15,750 nt of DNA from Thermodesulfobacteriota bacterium (lineage in GTDB: Bacteria; Desulfobacterota; DSM-4660; Desulfatiglandales; Desulfatiglandaceae): positions 1 through 15,750 of the forward strand of contig JANQDY010000092.1 in NCBI GenBank assembly GCA_028278625.1, written 5' to 3'. A program made the position numbers and the translations under genes. Under the pieces are notes generated by a model. That model made no database searches and was not told where the DNA came from. It was given only the letters and a program-made list of their open reading frames with translations. Within the stretch, counting starts at the first letter, position 1. Each line of letters begins with the position of its first letter. Of this stretch, positions 1 through 7,613 are shown one piece after another.

Positions 1-968
1 AGGACCGTTGCCAGGGCCACCACCGCGATGACCGCATCCAGTACGTTCTTTATGCGAAAGATATTTTCCAGCAGGCCCGCAATCACCTCCTCAGGTCTAA
101 CGATCTGCTGGGCTTCCTCTTTCGACAAGTATCGGCCCCTCAAAAGGGTTCCTGACTTAGCGTCCCGCGGCACGGCAATGACCGCACCGATGGGATACTC
201 GGACAGGTTCCCGTGAAAATGGAAAGATGCCATGTTTTTTTCAGTGATTTCGGTATAGTGGAACAATTTCGCCGATGCCGCCACGTTGTTCTCCGTCCGC
301 TTGAGCACCAGGGTCGGGTCCTTCAGCCGGGTCACGTCCTGGTGCCCATGCCCCAGCCCCTGGATCACCCAGGCGGTCTTGAGATCCACGAAGACCGCCA
401 GATCGTCGGAAGTGTGGCTTCTTTTCAAAATCCCCACCACCTTCATTTTCAATGGATAAACGCCCGCCAGATCGAAAAGGCTTTCAGGGGAGGAGACCAG
501 GCCATCCCCGGGTTTCAGGGCCAGTTTCCGGGCCGCGCCGGCCCCCAGAACGCATTCCCCCAAAACCGCGAAAAGCCGCCCCTTGGCGGTTTTCAACTGA
601 CGAAAATCAAAATAGTCCAGGGTGGTGCCGACGATTGGGCTCCCCCGGGCCTTGAAACGCACATACATGGGAACGGGCAGGGCCAGACCTGTGTCCCAGA
701 CACGGTCCGCCGCCTTCATGGTGATCGACCCTGGGAGGTCATCTCCGAAATAGAGGGTGTTCATCACCAGATCCAGGGAGCTTCCTTTTGCACCGATGAT
801 GAGCGGTGTTTGAACGGCCCTGGACATCAATTGCCGTTCACTCTCGTTGAGCAGCAGTTGCAGCGAAAAGGGGAGGAAAATGATGATTGTGATACAGGCG
901 ATGAGCGTAAGCGTCTTGATCTTGTTGAAACTGATGTATTTCCAGGCAATGTAGAAGGTATCGAACAT
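1..968 (-). CDS. ABC transporter permease, FtsX/MacB-like (3' end cut by window edge)
   Basis: An inner-membrane permease subunit, probably partner of the ATPase just upstream. Translating the minus strand from the ATG at 968 gives an uninterrupted frame of about 322 residues to the window edge, beginning MFDTFYIAWKYISFNK. There is one hydrophobic segment at residues ~17-39, then a long mixed extracytoplasmic domain, and a second hydrophobic segment starting at ~305 (the LDAVIAVVALAT stretch). This order matches the MacB_PCD/FtsX family, where a periplasmic domain lies between TM1 and TM2. The remaining membrane segments would be off the left edge. The ATPase stop (TGA, 973-971) is two bases before this ATG, so the two are translationally coupled. 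The substrate cannot be read from sequence; lipoprotein release (LolCE-like) and MacB-like export are both possible. Confidence 0.82.
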   Translation of the reverse strand, partial: MFDTFYIAWKYISFNKIKTLTLIACITIIIFLPFSLQLLLNESERQLMSRAVQTPLIIGAKGSSLDLVMNTLYFGDDLPGSITMKAADRVWDTGLALPVPMYVRFKARGSPIVGTTLDYFDFRQLKTAKGRLFAVLGECVLGAGAARKLALKPGDGLVSSPESLFDLAGVYPLKMKVVGILKRSHTSDDLAVFVDLKTAWVIQGLGHGHQDVTRLKDPTLVLKRTENNVAASAKLFHYTEITEKNMASFHFHGNLSEYPIGAVIAVPRDAKSGTLLRGRYLSKEEAQQIVRPEEVIAGLLENIFRIKNVLDAVIAVVALATV

Positions 969-970
969 GC

Positions 971-1636
971 TCAATTAGGGTCGCTATGGAAATCCATGAA
1001 ATCGATGACCCGGTCGAACCGTTCCAGCAAATCATGGTCATGGGTCACCGCCAAAAGCGTCGTATCGTGCTCTTTTACCGCTCGAAACAGAAGATCCAGA
1101 ATGCGCAGTTTGTTCTCGGGATCCAGGTTGCCCGTGGCTTCATCCGCCAGAATCAGTTTTGGGCGGGTCAGAAGAGCCCGGCAGATGGCGGTCCGCTGTT
1201 TTTCCCCCTGGCTGAGATCCGTTGCCCTTCGCTTGAGTTTGTCGCCGATCCCCATGGCCGCCGCCAGGTCCATGGCACGCTTCTTCACCGTATGGTCCAG
1301 TTGAAGCGCCTTGGTAATGCGGTACGGATGCAGGATATTGTCCTGGACGTTCAGGTACTCCAGCAGTTCGAAATCCTGAAAAACCATTCCGATGGTGGTG
1401 ATTCTAAATCGCCGCCGTTTCCGGTCACCCAATTGATCGACGGAAACGGCGTTGACCGTGAGATTCCCCTGTTTTGGCACAACAATCCCGGCGATCAGGT
1501 TCAACAGGGTGGTTTTCCCGGTTCCGCTGGGACCGATGACGGCAACACGTTCATGCTTAATAACCGAAAACTCAGGGATCTGAAGCGAAAAATTTCCGCT
1601 TGGATAGGCGAATTTTAATTCGCGAATGCCAATCAT
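971..1636 (-). CDS. ABC transporter ATP-binding protein, LolD/MacB type
   Basis: Cytosolic nucleotide-binding subunit that powers the adjacent permease. At 221 aa it has the usual length for a LolD/FtsE/MacB-type ATPase. Visible in order: Walker A GPSGTGKTT near residue 36, the Q-loop in GMVFQDFELLEYLNV near residue 85, the ABC signature LSQGEKQR near 142, Walker B LILADEATGNLD near 161, and the H-loop VTHDHD near 199. All catalytic elements look intact. Its ATG directly abuts the TAA of the HupE-like gene (1639-1637), and its stop is two bases from the permease ATG, so the three are one transcriptional unit. The signature and the coupling to an FtsX-fold permease exclude an importer ATPase with a binding protein. 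The substrate is unknown. Confidence 0.93.
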   Translation of the reverse strand: MIGIRELKFAYPSGNFSLQIPEFSVIKHERVAVIGPSGTGKTTLLNLIAGIVVPKQGNLTVNAVSVDQLGDRKRRRFRITTIGMVFQDFELLEYLNVQDNILHPYRITKALQLDHTVKKRAMDLAAAMGIGDKLKRRATDLSQGEKQRTAICRALLTRPKLILADEATGNLDPENKLRILDLLFRAVKEHDTTLLAVTHDHDLLERFDRVIDFMDFHSDPN

Positions 1637-3859
1637 TTACAGCAATCTCTCTTCCTCGATCAATTCGATATCCATGATCTTCCAGGCCTGGTCGTCCTGG
1701 ACAAAGGTGACCAAAGCCCTGTTTTTGTTCCGCCGGTAATGGGTATGGCCGAAATGACTGACCGATCCGCTGACGGTCCAGACCGCATCGGCAACAAACC
1801 CGCCGTCCTTATTCTTCTTCACCCCGTTGACCGCGAGGATCTCGAGATCATCCACATTGGCACGGGCGCCACCCCGATTTTCCAGTTCCATGGATTTACG
1901 GTTCTGGAGAAAGATATCCGTAAGCTGATCGCCCGCCACCGTTACTGCCAGACGGTCGTATACCCTGTTTTCGTCTCGCACGTCAAACGCCCGGTACACG
2001 TTGGTCAGAAGCCCTTCCAGGATAGCGGATGTGCGCGCAGCCGAAGGGGTCCACCCGGAAACCACGGGAAGATCCACCGAAAACCGCGAGAAAGGATACA
2101 GCAGAAATGCCAGGGCCGCAATAGAGAGTATTATTGGTCGTCCCAAAAAACGCCCTCTCTTTCGAAAGGATACCAGAAACAGACCGGCTGCCACCAGAAA
2201 CAGCAGGAGGGAGGGGATGGGAAGTCTTTCTTTTTCAACGGTGATTTCGTCGATTACCGGCACCCGGTAGCCGCTCAGTCGGCTCTTCCAGCGGAGTTCG
2301 TTTTGATCGGGCGACAGGATCATGGTGGCGGTGCCGAAAGGATCGGTGGTCGTGGCCGCCACCGCTTCCACGGTTTCGGAAAAGAGACGCCAGGAGAGTG
2401 AAACCATATCGGCCAGGTTGGGCGTTTCATACACCAGGGTGAGACCCACGATGCCCTGATCCAGGCTTTCGACCTCCGGTTTCTTGCGGACCGTCACTCC
2501 GGCCGGGCCCAGGGTCACGAAATCCGCCCGGGTCAGCACCGGTTGCGCCTGCTGGCCTTCAATGGAGACAGGGGTGCTTTTGAGAACCAGCCCAAGGAGC
2601 CCCTTTTTCACCGGAATCAGGGATTTTTTCGGGATGCTCCCCATCCCTTCATCGGGGACTCCCAGAAATTGAACGGCAGCCCGCGCCTGAATCAGCACTT
2701 CCAGACGTACTTCATAGGGCATAACCGAAAGATAGAGCATTACAGGTGCGGTCAGCCGACGTGCTCCCTTAGGCCTCTGTCCCCCCGTCTGCATCTTTTG
2801 GGAAGCCGGCAGGGCAAAGCGTGTGGCCAGTGGGGATTTGCTGAAATCAAACAGATCGGTCTTTCCCGCCACCACATGGGTCTGAAAGAGGAGCATCAGC
2901 ATGGCCACGGATAGCACACCCGAACCATAGGCCGCCGGCCTGCGCCAGGTTTCGGTTTTTTGGAACACCTTCGCCGTGAGCCATACCAGGCCGGCCGCCA
3001 GGAACAGCCCGATATCCACGGCCGATTCGAACATGAACAGACCTGCCAGCCGCTGCTCCCCCGTAAGATCCAGAGACAGCAGTTCCTGTCCGTAGGAGAG
3101 TCCATGGAGAAACCCGAACAGGCATATAAGGGGAAAATACGGTCGGATCGTTTGTCGCCGCACGGCTGCAAGGGAGATGATAAATATCAGGATCAACCCC
3201 AGAATATCCGTGAACAGAAGATCGAAACCGGAAAGCCCCACATCAACCGCCACAATAGAGAGGGCCTGGCCGAACAGGTAATACAGAAAGGCTTTCAGGA
3301 GTTGGCGGGACGGTGCCGCCAGCGCCAGGGCCCCCGCAAGGATCAAATGTATCCAGTAAAACGTCAGATGTTTGATTCCGGTTAAAAAATGTTCCCTGCA
3401 AACGACGCCCAGGGACTGCTTGACCGGCATGAGCAATCGGATCGGAACATGGATACCGTCAAGGGACCGGAGAAAGAGCCCCTGGTACACGGATCCATCC
3501 AGCCATCGGACCGTTAAGTCCGCGCCGTTTCGCATCCACGGCAGGAGAATCTCATCTTTCGGGGAAAGCGGGTTGCCTTTCGTGGAGGCCGTCGCCTGAA
3601 CGACCACCCAGCCCGATTGTCTGATATATTCAAGTTCGGATACCTGAAAACGATCCGGAAAAACCGGGGCTTTGATGGCCCATACGAGCCGCCTGGGAAC
3701 GTCCGCCTCCAACACGTAGCTTCTCTCCGATTTCTGGATCAGCCGTGCCTTGGTAATCCCCACATCATCGGCTCCTGCAACTGGGGGAAAAAGGAGAAAC
3801 AGAATGACCAGAAAGGCATGGAATGTCGAATGTTCAAAAGGTTTCGCCTTATGGGTCAT
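1637..3859 (-). CDS. HupE/UreJ-like multi-spanning membrane protein with NTF2-like C-terminal domain
   Basis: A 740-aa membrane protein if started at the ATG at 3859, which begins a good signal peptide (hydrophobic run FLVILFLLFPPVAGA). A longer frame from 3943 overlaps the isomerase gene and reads through repeat-like spacer, so I reject it; a GTG after GGAGGGAG is a further alternative. Residues ~35-145 are an extracytoplasmic domain. Residues ~160-300 are a helix bundle with GIKHL (161-165) and GFLHGLSYGQEL (~249-260), matching the histidine motifs of the HupE/UreJ_2 family. Two more helices lie near 580-625. The last ~115 residues (DVRDENRVYDRL to the end) look like an NTF2/SnoaL-type fold ending in a DQAWKIMDIEL strand. 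HupE/UreJ proteins are linked to nickel or cobalt entry or metalloprotein maturation, but the role of this long form is not established. It sits between the isomerase and ABC genes. Confidence 0.72.
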   Translation of the reverse strand: MTHKAKPFEHSTFHAFLVILFLLFPPVAGADDVGITKARLIQKSERSYVLEADVPRRLVWAIKAPVFPDRFQVSELEYIRQSGWVVVQATASTKGNPLSPKDEILLPWMRNGADLTVRWLDGSVYQGLFLRSLDGIHVPIRLLMPVKQSLGVVCREHFLTGIKHLTFYWIHLILAGALALAAPSRQLLKAFLYYLFGQALSIVAVDVGLSGFDLLFTDILGLILIFIISLAAVRRQTIRPYFPLICLFGFLHGLSYGQELLSLDLTGEQRLAGLFMFESAVDIGLFLAAGLVWLTAKVFQKTETWRRPAAYGSGVLSVAMLMLLFQTHVVAGKTDLFDFSKSPLATRFALPASQKMQTGGQRPKGARRLTAPVMLYLSVMPYEVRLEVLIQARAAVQFLGVPDEGMGSIPKKSLIPVKKGLLGLVLKSTPVSIEGQQAQPVLTRADFVTLGPAGVTVRKKPEVESLDQGIVGLTLVYETPNLADMVSLSWRLFSETVEAVAATTTDPFGTATMILSPDQNELRWKSRLSGYRVPVIDEITVEKERLPIPSLLLFLVAAGLFLVSFRKRGRFLGRPIILSIAALAFLLYPFSRFSVDLPVVSGWTPSAARTSAILEGLLTNVYRAFDVRDENRVYDRLAVTVAGDQLTDIFLQNRKSMELENRGGARANVDDLEILAVNGVKKNKDGGFVADAVWTVSGSVSHFGHTHYRRNKNRALVTFVQDDQAWKIMDIELIEEERLL

Positions 3860-3868
3860 GGGTTTTTG

Positions 3869-3911
3869 GAAATCCCCATACTCCGCAATCTGCACTCCGA
3901 AATCCGCAATC
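3869..3911. repeat. Short degenerate direct repeats in the isomerase/HupE spacer
   Basis: GAAATCC occurs at 3869-3875 and 3899-3905, and CCGCAATC at 3883-3890 and 3904-3911. The two units are arranged in tandem inside the 55-bp gap between the isomerase stop and the chosen HupE-like start. I recall such AATCC/CCGCAATC spacer repeats from some deltaproteobacterial genomes, but cannot check. They explain the low-complexity N-terminal extension that appears if translation is taken from 3943. Confidence 0.4.
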
Positions 3912-3914
3912 ACA

Positions 3915-4733
3915 TCACTTCTCTCCCTCCACCACCACATCATAGCCTTTGCGCAGGCGGTCTATTTTCCCCTGCTGGCTGTCCCGGCTCTTCCGCATGA
4001 GGTAATCGGTCCGAAGATAGGATTCCAAGTTTTCAAAGGGCGGCAGTTCAGGCGGGTGGGTTCCGGTGACCCGTACGTAATGCACCCCGCGCACGGATTC
4101 AATGGGGCCGCTCCATTGGTCCAGGGGGAGTTGGAACACTTTTTCCGCAAACGGTTTTCCAAAGGTCATGGCGGCATTTTGAAAGGATGCCCTGCTGAAT
4201 TGATTCCCAATCTGGGAGAAGTCGCCCATCTTGGAGATATCGGATGCATTTTCCAGTTGTTTGAGGAATTGCTCCGGGCTTTCGGGCGTATTCGGACTTC
4301 CGAAGGAGAAATGGATCTGTTGGAAACTGCGGGAGGGCGAGGTTCGGTACCGTTCCCTGTTTTCATCATAGAAGGCCCGCAGTTGGGCCGTCGACGGCTC
4401 CGGTATGACCTCCGCCAGGGAACTGCGCATGATATTCAGAATCCGCTTGCGTATTCGGTAATCGTTTTTGTCGATCCCCCGTTTATAGGCTTCGCGGAGC
4501 AATACCTCATCCTCGATGTGCCCTTCGAGAATATCCCGGCGCTCCTTCGGCGTCACCGGATCCTGGGTAATGCTCTCCCTCTGCTGCACCAGCGCATCGA
4601 CGGTCTGGGTCGTGATCTGAATCGTTTCACGGTCCGTCGGTTTGAGCCATACGTAAAGAAGGAAAGCAACAGTCCCTAAAACCAGAAAATGTAAAATAGG
4701 AGATTTGACTATGGCGGTCAGGGCCGTTTTCAT
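3915..4733 (-). CDS. Membrane-anchored peptidyl-prolyl isomerase, parvulin/PpiC-SurA type
   Basis: A 272-aa protein from the ATG at 4733, preceded by AGGAATTGAAAGGGAC. A longer frame to 4796 has no better ribosome site, and its extra residues do not look like protein. Residues ~12-32 (SPILHFLVLGTVAFLLYVWLK) form one signal anchor, so the rest faces the periplasm. Next comes a helical SurA_N-like part (ERRDILEGHIEDEVLLREAYKRG), then a rotamase-like core with QQIHFSF (~140), FAEKVFQLPLDQWSGPIESVRGVHYVRVTG (~205-235) and a basic tail. The WSGPI-S-GxHYV motif is typical of parvulin domains of the Rotamase_2 class. It should assist folding of exported proteins. Genes of this type are often next to HupE/UreJ-like genes, as here, so the membrane protein or its cargo may be the client. 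Confidence 0.85.
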   Translation of the reverse strand: MKTALTAIVKSPILHFLVLGTVAFLLYVWLKPTDRETIQITTQTVDALVQQRESITQDPVTPKERRDILEGHIEDEVLLREAYKRGIDKNDYRIRKRILNIMRSSLAEVIPEPSTAQLRAFYDENRERYRTSPSRSFQQIHFSFGSPNTPESPEQFLKQLENASDISKMGDFSQIGNQFSRASFQNAAMTFGKPFAEKVFQLPLDQWSGPIESVRGVHYVRVTGTHPPELPPFENLESYLRTDYLMRKSRDSQQGKIDRLRKGYDVVVEGEK

Positions 4734-4866
4734 GTCCCTTTCAATTCCTTTGCGCCCCGTGGAAAAGGTTTCGCCGTCCCCGGAGCACAGGAGCAAAACC
4801 AGCGAAACCCAAAAACCACAAGGGTGAAACAGATAGAGACGGCGAAGGATGTATGTCCCCTTGATC

Positions 4867-5486
4867 TTATGGTTTGCCCTTGATTCGGGGATGGATATAT
4901 TTCGGATCCATACCCTTTTTCTTCATGGCGATTCCGGTAAGAAACTGAAACATGATACGCCGCGCGAGCCTTGCCGTCTGCTGTCCTTTGTTGTCATATA
5001 GGGGATTGTACTCCACAATATCAAATCCAACGATCGTCTTGGTTGCAGCGAATTCGCGCAAATACGGGAACAGGTCACTGGGTGTCACACCGGTTGGTGA
5101 ACTGGATCCCGTACCGGGTGCATACGACATGTCAAAAACATCGATATCGAATGACATGTAAATGGGTTCCACGTCTTTGAAAATTTCATAGATTCTGTCA
5201 AAGGTCTTACTGATACCATCCCGGCGAATCTCATGCAGGTGCAGGACAATTCAACCTTCCTTCATCACCTGTTCCAAGTCCTGCTCCCCGAAAACCGGCG
5301 TCGACATGCCGAACTGAACCACTTCTTTTCCGTGTTGTCCGGGTCGAGATGCGGCATGGGCGCGCGTTCTTCCTTGGGTGCCTTGTCAACCAGGTGTTTA
5401 TTGATGGGCTCCCCCGAATGTGTTGGTGAAACCGCGAAAAGAAACAGCATCAGGAATCCCCAAATGATGAATGCTCCTGTTTTCAT
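4867..5486 (-). pseudogene. Remnant of a third exported ureohydrolase (arginase/agmatinase superfamily)
   Basis: The ATG at 5486 follows a good GGGAG ribosome site and starts a normal signal peptide (MKTGAFIIWGFLMLFLF). That frame then runs into unrelated sequence and stops near 5272. In another frame, from about 5395 down, the sequence is clearly ureohydrolase: GRTRAH and then KEVVQFGMSTPVFG align without gaps to residues ~251-280 of ureohydrolase A. It is interrupted by TGA at about 5252, then continues through SFDIDVFDMSYAPG and GFDIVEYNPLYD to the tail MKKKGMDPKYIHP and TAA at 4867. Relative to the intact paralogues about 200 residues are gone, including the GG-x-H and DAHxD metal motifs. 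One deletion with frame change plus one nonsense codon explains this. I infer a dead gene. A sequencing error could explain the TGA but not the deletion. Confidence 0.85.
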
Positions 5487-5561
5487 AAAAGATGTCTCCC
5501 CATTTAATGAGATGAAAAATCGAAGAAGCAATACCCATAACCGCACACAGGGCTCAGTTCC

Positions 5562-6827
5562 CTATTCTCGGTGACCGTGGTCCAGCACTTTGGGGTCGAC
5601 ATAATTCGGATCCGTGATCCCCTTCTTTCGCAGAGCCTTGCCTCCTAAAAAAGCGCGCATCATTCGGTCGATCACCAGCGCGGTGTTATAGTGCCTGTCA
5701 TCGTAGAGCGGTGAATATTCATCAAACTCGATAATGGCCACTTCGTTTTGGATTGCCAGTTCACGAACCATTCGAATGGCCTGAGCCGCTGTGAAGCCGC
5801 CTGGATCGGGGTTTGACACGCCGGGTACGTAGGATGGGTCGATGGCATCCACGTCAAAGGAAATGTGAAGTACCTTGCCCTTGACCTCCTCGAGAACCCG
5901 GGCCCATACCTTGTCAAAACCGTCCCTTTCAAACTCGGCCATGTAATGATAGCGCTCGCCGGTTTTCCGCTGCCATTCCAGGATCTCAGGGCTCCCGTAG
6001 ACACCTCGCATTCCCAAGGAGTGCAGGTCTTCGCCCTTGATCCAGCCGTTTTCCCATGCCCAGCGGCGGGCTCGCCCGCCGTGAGTGAATGTTCCCAGAG
6101 AGACGCCGTAGGCATCCTCATGGGCGTCGAAATGGATGGTGGCATAGTTCTTCGGTCCGAAATGCTTCACCATCGCCATGTGCCCCACCGCCTCGGTATC
6201 ATGGCTGCCGCCGATGACCACTGCCGTGGCGCCGGCATCGAGGATTTCGCCAACGACTTTTGCGCCCTCGTTCAATGAAAGTCCCATTTGGAACATGTTC
6301 TGCGATGCATTGCCGTAATCCACAACATTGAGTTCCTTCATGTAATCCACGGAGAAATGGCGATCATACCCCTTGTTCGCGGTGTCAATGGTACGGATAA
6401 TGCGCATCTGGTTTGCGGCCCAGCCCTGTCCTCCGGCAACATTGAAATCGCTCGGCACCCCTACGATGGCGATATCCACCTTGCCCGCCTTCAGATCCTC
6501 GGGGGTCAAAGCGACTGGAGCGCCGAGGTAGGTTGGAAAAGCCCATTTTGAAAACGCAAACTGATAGCGCTGCAGGTTAATGGGACCCGGTTGGCGTTTT
6601 TCATTGGACCGGTCCGTTCGAAGAAAAAAATCGTCGTACCCTTTGTCCAGAACGATAACGTCGGGCCTTTCCGGATCACGCCAAGGCTGCAAGCCCGCTG
6701 GCAGTCCGTCGATGATGCGATCATCCTCCAAGTTTGGAGATTCGGGATCTTCTGCGAACAAAACAACAGGTGCCGAGAATAATAGTACCGTCAGCATAGC
6801 GATCACCCGAAAAGGGATCTTCTTCAT
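5562..6827 (-). CDS. Exported ureohydrolase A (arginase/agmatinase superfamily)
   Basis: A 421-aa enzyme of the arginase/agmatinase fold, predicted to hydrolyse the guanidino group of an unknown substrate to urea, probably in the periplasm. The start at 6827 is set by GGGAGG eight bases upstream and by the signal peptide MKKIPFRVIAMLTVLLF...LFA. A longer frame would overlap the lipoprotein gene. The metal site is nearly complete: H209 in GGSHD (the usual Asp of GGDHS is Ser208), D234/H236/D238 in DAHED, D325/D327 in SFDVDAIDP, and the acidic E367 in EFDEYSPLYD. It is longer than cytosolic agmatinases (about 300 aa) because of the signal peptide, ~60 extra N-terminal residues and a C-terminal tail GITDPNYVDPKVLD shared with paralogue B. 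It follows the glycine-zipper gene by 16 bases. Arginine, agmatine, guanidinobutyrate and guanidine are all open as substrates. Confidence 0.88.
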   Translation of the reverse strand: MKKIPFRVIAMLTVLLFSAPVVLFAEDPESPNLEDDRIIDGLPAGLQPWRDPERPDVIVLDKGYDDFFLRTDRSNEKRQPGPINLQRYQFAFSKWAFPTYLGAPVALTPEDLKAGKVDIAIVGVPSDFNVAGGQGWAANQMRIIRTIDTANKGYDRHFSVDYMKELNVVDYGNASQNMFQMGLSLNEGAKVVGEILDAGATAVVIGGSHDTEAVGHMAMVKHFGPKNYATIHFDAHEDAYGVSLGTFTHGGRARRWAWENGWIKGEDLHSLGMRGVYGSPEILEWQRKTGERYHYMAEFERDGFDKVWARVLEEVKGKVLHISFDVDAIDPSYVPGVSNPDPGGFTAAQAIRMVRELAIQNEVAIIEFDEYSPLYDDRHYNTALVIDRMMRAFLGGKALRKKGITDPNYVDPKVLDHGHRE

Positions 6828-6843
6828 TGTGATTGCCTCCCTT

Positions 6844-7116
6844 CTAGTTTCCCTGGCGTCCCGCATTGTAACCCTGCTGGTAGGCCTTCTGTTCCGATTC
6901 CTTGTGTTTGCCGTAAAGGTAACCGCCGCCCGCACCCGCAGCGCCGCCGATGGCTGCTCCGAGGGCTGCGTTGCCGGCGATAGCACCAATGACGGCGCCC
7001 CCGGCCGCCCCCATGGCGCCGCCGCTCAAGGTTCGCTGTTCCGTCTCGCTCATGCCGGCACATCCGGCAAAGGCAAACGCCAACGCCACCATCACTATCA
7101 TCATATACTTCATCAT
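6844..7116 (-). CDS. Glycine-zipper lipoprotein, copy 1
   Basis: A 90-aa lipoprotein. The signal peptide MMKYMMIVMVALAFAFAGC ends in a lipobox (FAGC), so Cys19 should be lipidated. The mature protein has a short polar lead (SETEQRTL), then a glycine/alanine-rich stretch of ~35 residues with GxxxG spacing (GGAMGAAGGAVIGAIAG, GAAIGGAAGAGGG), typical of glycine-zipper membrane domains. A charged tail (YGKHKESEQKAYQQGYNAG) follows. Glycine-zipper lipoproteins insert in or pack against the outer membrane; no enzymatic role is expected. The start follows GGAG by six bases, and ATG ATG makes the exact first Met uncertain. It lies 29 bases after the Rap1a/Tai gene and 16 bases before ureohydrolase A. 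The mature protein differs from copy 2 at only 2 of 72 positions by my count. Confidence 0.88.
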   Translation of the reverse strand: MMKYMMIVMVALAFAFAGCAGMSETEQRTLSGGAMGAAGGAVIGAIAGNAALGAAIGGAAGAGGGYLYGKHKESEQKAYQQGYNAGRQGN

Positions 7117-7145
7117 GGTTTGCTCCTTTCAAATACCATTGATTG

Positions 7146-7529
7146 TTACTTGCACGGCCATTTTTCCATGAGAAATCTGAACTCCGTCTCCACGGCCGGT
7201 TCGCTCATATATTCAGGATGGACTTTAAGCCACTTAATGAACAGAGAAACCGCCTCGTTTCGTGACGGTGGCGGGTCGGGGAGACAGATCAGTTTAATAC
7301 CTTTGGGACCGGAACTCACGGCATCGTAATAGTCGTACGCCCCCACCAGGTAGCCATAGCAGAAGTGTGTTGCCGCCACGTAAAGCGGATCACTGGAAGG
7401 GGTTGTACAGAGGTTCAGGAGATCCTGTGTCGTCTCCACCTCGAAATCCTCTGCCGTCACAGCCCAAACCAGGCCGGGCACCAAAAGAATAAAGACCAAA
7501 AGCAATCCCGCAAGTCTTTGTTTCGCCAT
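7146..7529 (-). CDS. Exported Rap1a/Tai-family protein, copy 1
   Basis: A 127-aa protein with signal peptide MAKQRLAGLLLVFILLVPGLVWA. The mature part shows the Rap1a/Tai pattern: DLLNLC near 42, HFCYGYLVGAYDYYDA near 57-72, a central Cys-Leu-Pro, the helix NEAVSLFIKWLKVHPEYM, and the C-terminal WPC. The four cysteines are spaced as for two disulfides. In Serratia and Enterobacter, Rap1a/Tai proteins are periplasmic immunity proteins that bind type VI amidase effectors (Ssp1/Tae4); many family members are orphans of unknown role. No effector or type VI gene is visible here, so immunity is only one option. The start follows AGGAG by eight bases. The partner glycine-zipper lipoprotein is 29 bases downstream. 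Confidence 0.83.
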   Translation of the reverse strand: MAKQRLAGLLLVFILLVPGLVWAVTAEDFEVETTQDLLNLCTTPSSDPLYVAATHFCYGYLVGAYDYYDAVSSGPKGIKLICLPDPPPSRNEAVSLFIKWLKVHPEYMSEPAVETEFRFLMEKWPCK

Positions 7530-7563
7530 AATCGGTTCTCCTTCCTAATCCATTGATGATTGA

Positions 7564-7597
7564 GGACGCATGGTTCAGATCTTCGACCCATGCGCCC
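7564..7597 (-). promoter_or_regulatory. Hairpin in the spacer before Rap1a/Tai copy 1
   Basis: Arms ggacgcatgg (7564-7573) and ccatgcgccc (7588-7597) pair as ten base pairs, one of them G-U in the minus-strand RNA, around a 14-base loop. The hairpin ends 34 bases before the Rap1a/Tai start and has no U-tract after it, so it is not a normal intrinsic terminator. RNA processing, stability or attenuation are possible roles. Copy 2 has a hairpin in the same place. Confidence 0.55.
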
Positions 7598-7613
7598 ACG
7601 CGGTTATTTGATC

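Larger units (their letters stand above)
6844..7529 (-). repeat. Duplicated two-gene cassette, copy 1 (Rap1a/Tai + glycine zipper)
   Basis: This segment is a diverged copy of 12327-13012. Gene order, strand and the spacing between the two genes (29 bases) are identical. DNA similarity is strong from the mature part of the Rap1a/Tai gene to the lipoprotein stop, and falls away in the Rap1a/Tai signal peptide and beyond the lipoprotein stop. The copies are about 5.5 kb apart in direct orientation. Confidence 0.9.

Noticed and set aside
213..1304. Long plus-strand frame of 363 codons
   Set aside because: It lies opposite the ABC permease and ATPase, which have intact family motifs; its translation shows no domain-like pattern.
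3860..3943. Extended N-terminus of the HupE-like protein from 3943
   Set aside because: It overlaps the isomerase gene, reads through short repeats and would put 28 residues before a normal signal peptide.
5240..5262. In-frame TGA of the ureohydrolase remnant as a selenocysteine codon
   Set aside because: The aligned residues in A and B are Glu and Val, not Cys; no convincing SECIS hairpin follows; the catalytic N-terminal half is missing and the frame is already broken upstream.
6950..7171. Plus-strand frame opposite the glycine-zipper gene (and its twin at 12433-12624)
   Set aside because: The alanine/proline-rich frames are antisense shadows of glycine/alanine codons; they lack ribosome sites and recur only because the cassette is duplicated.
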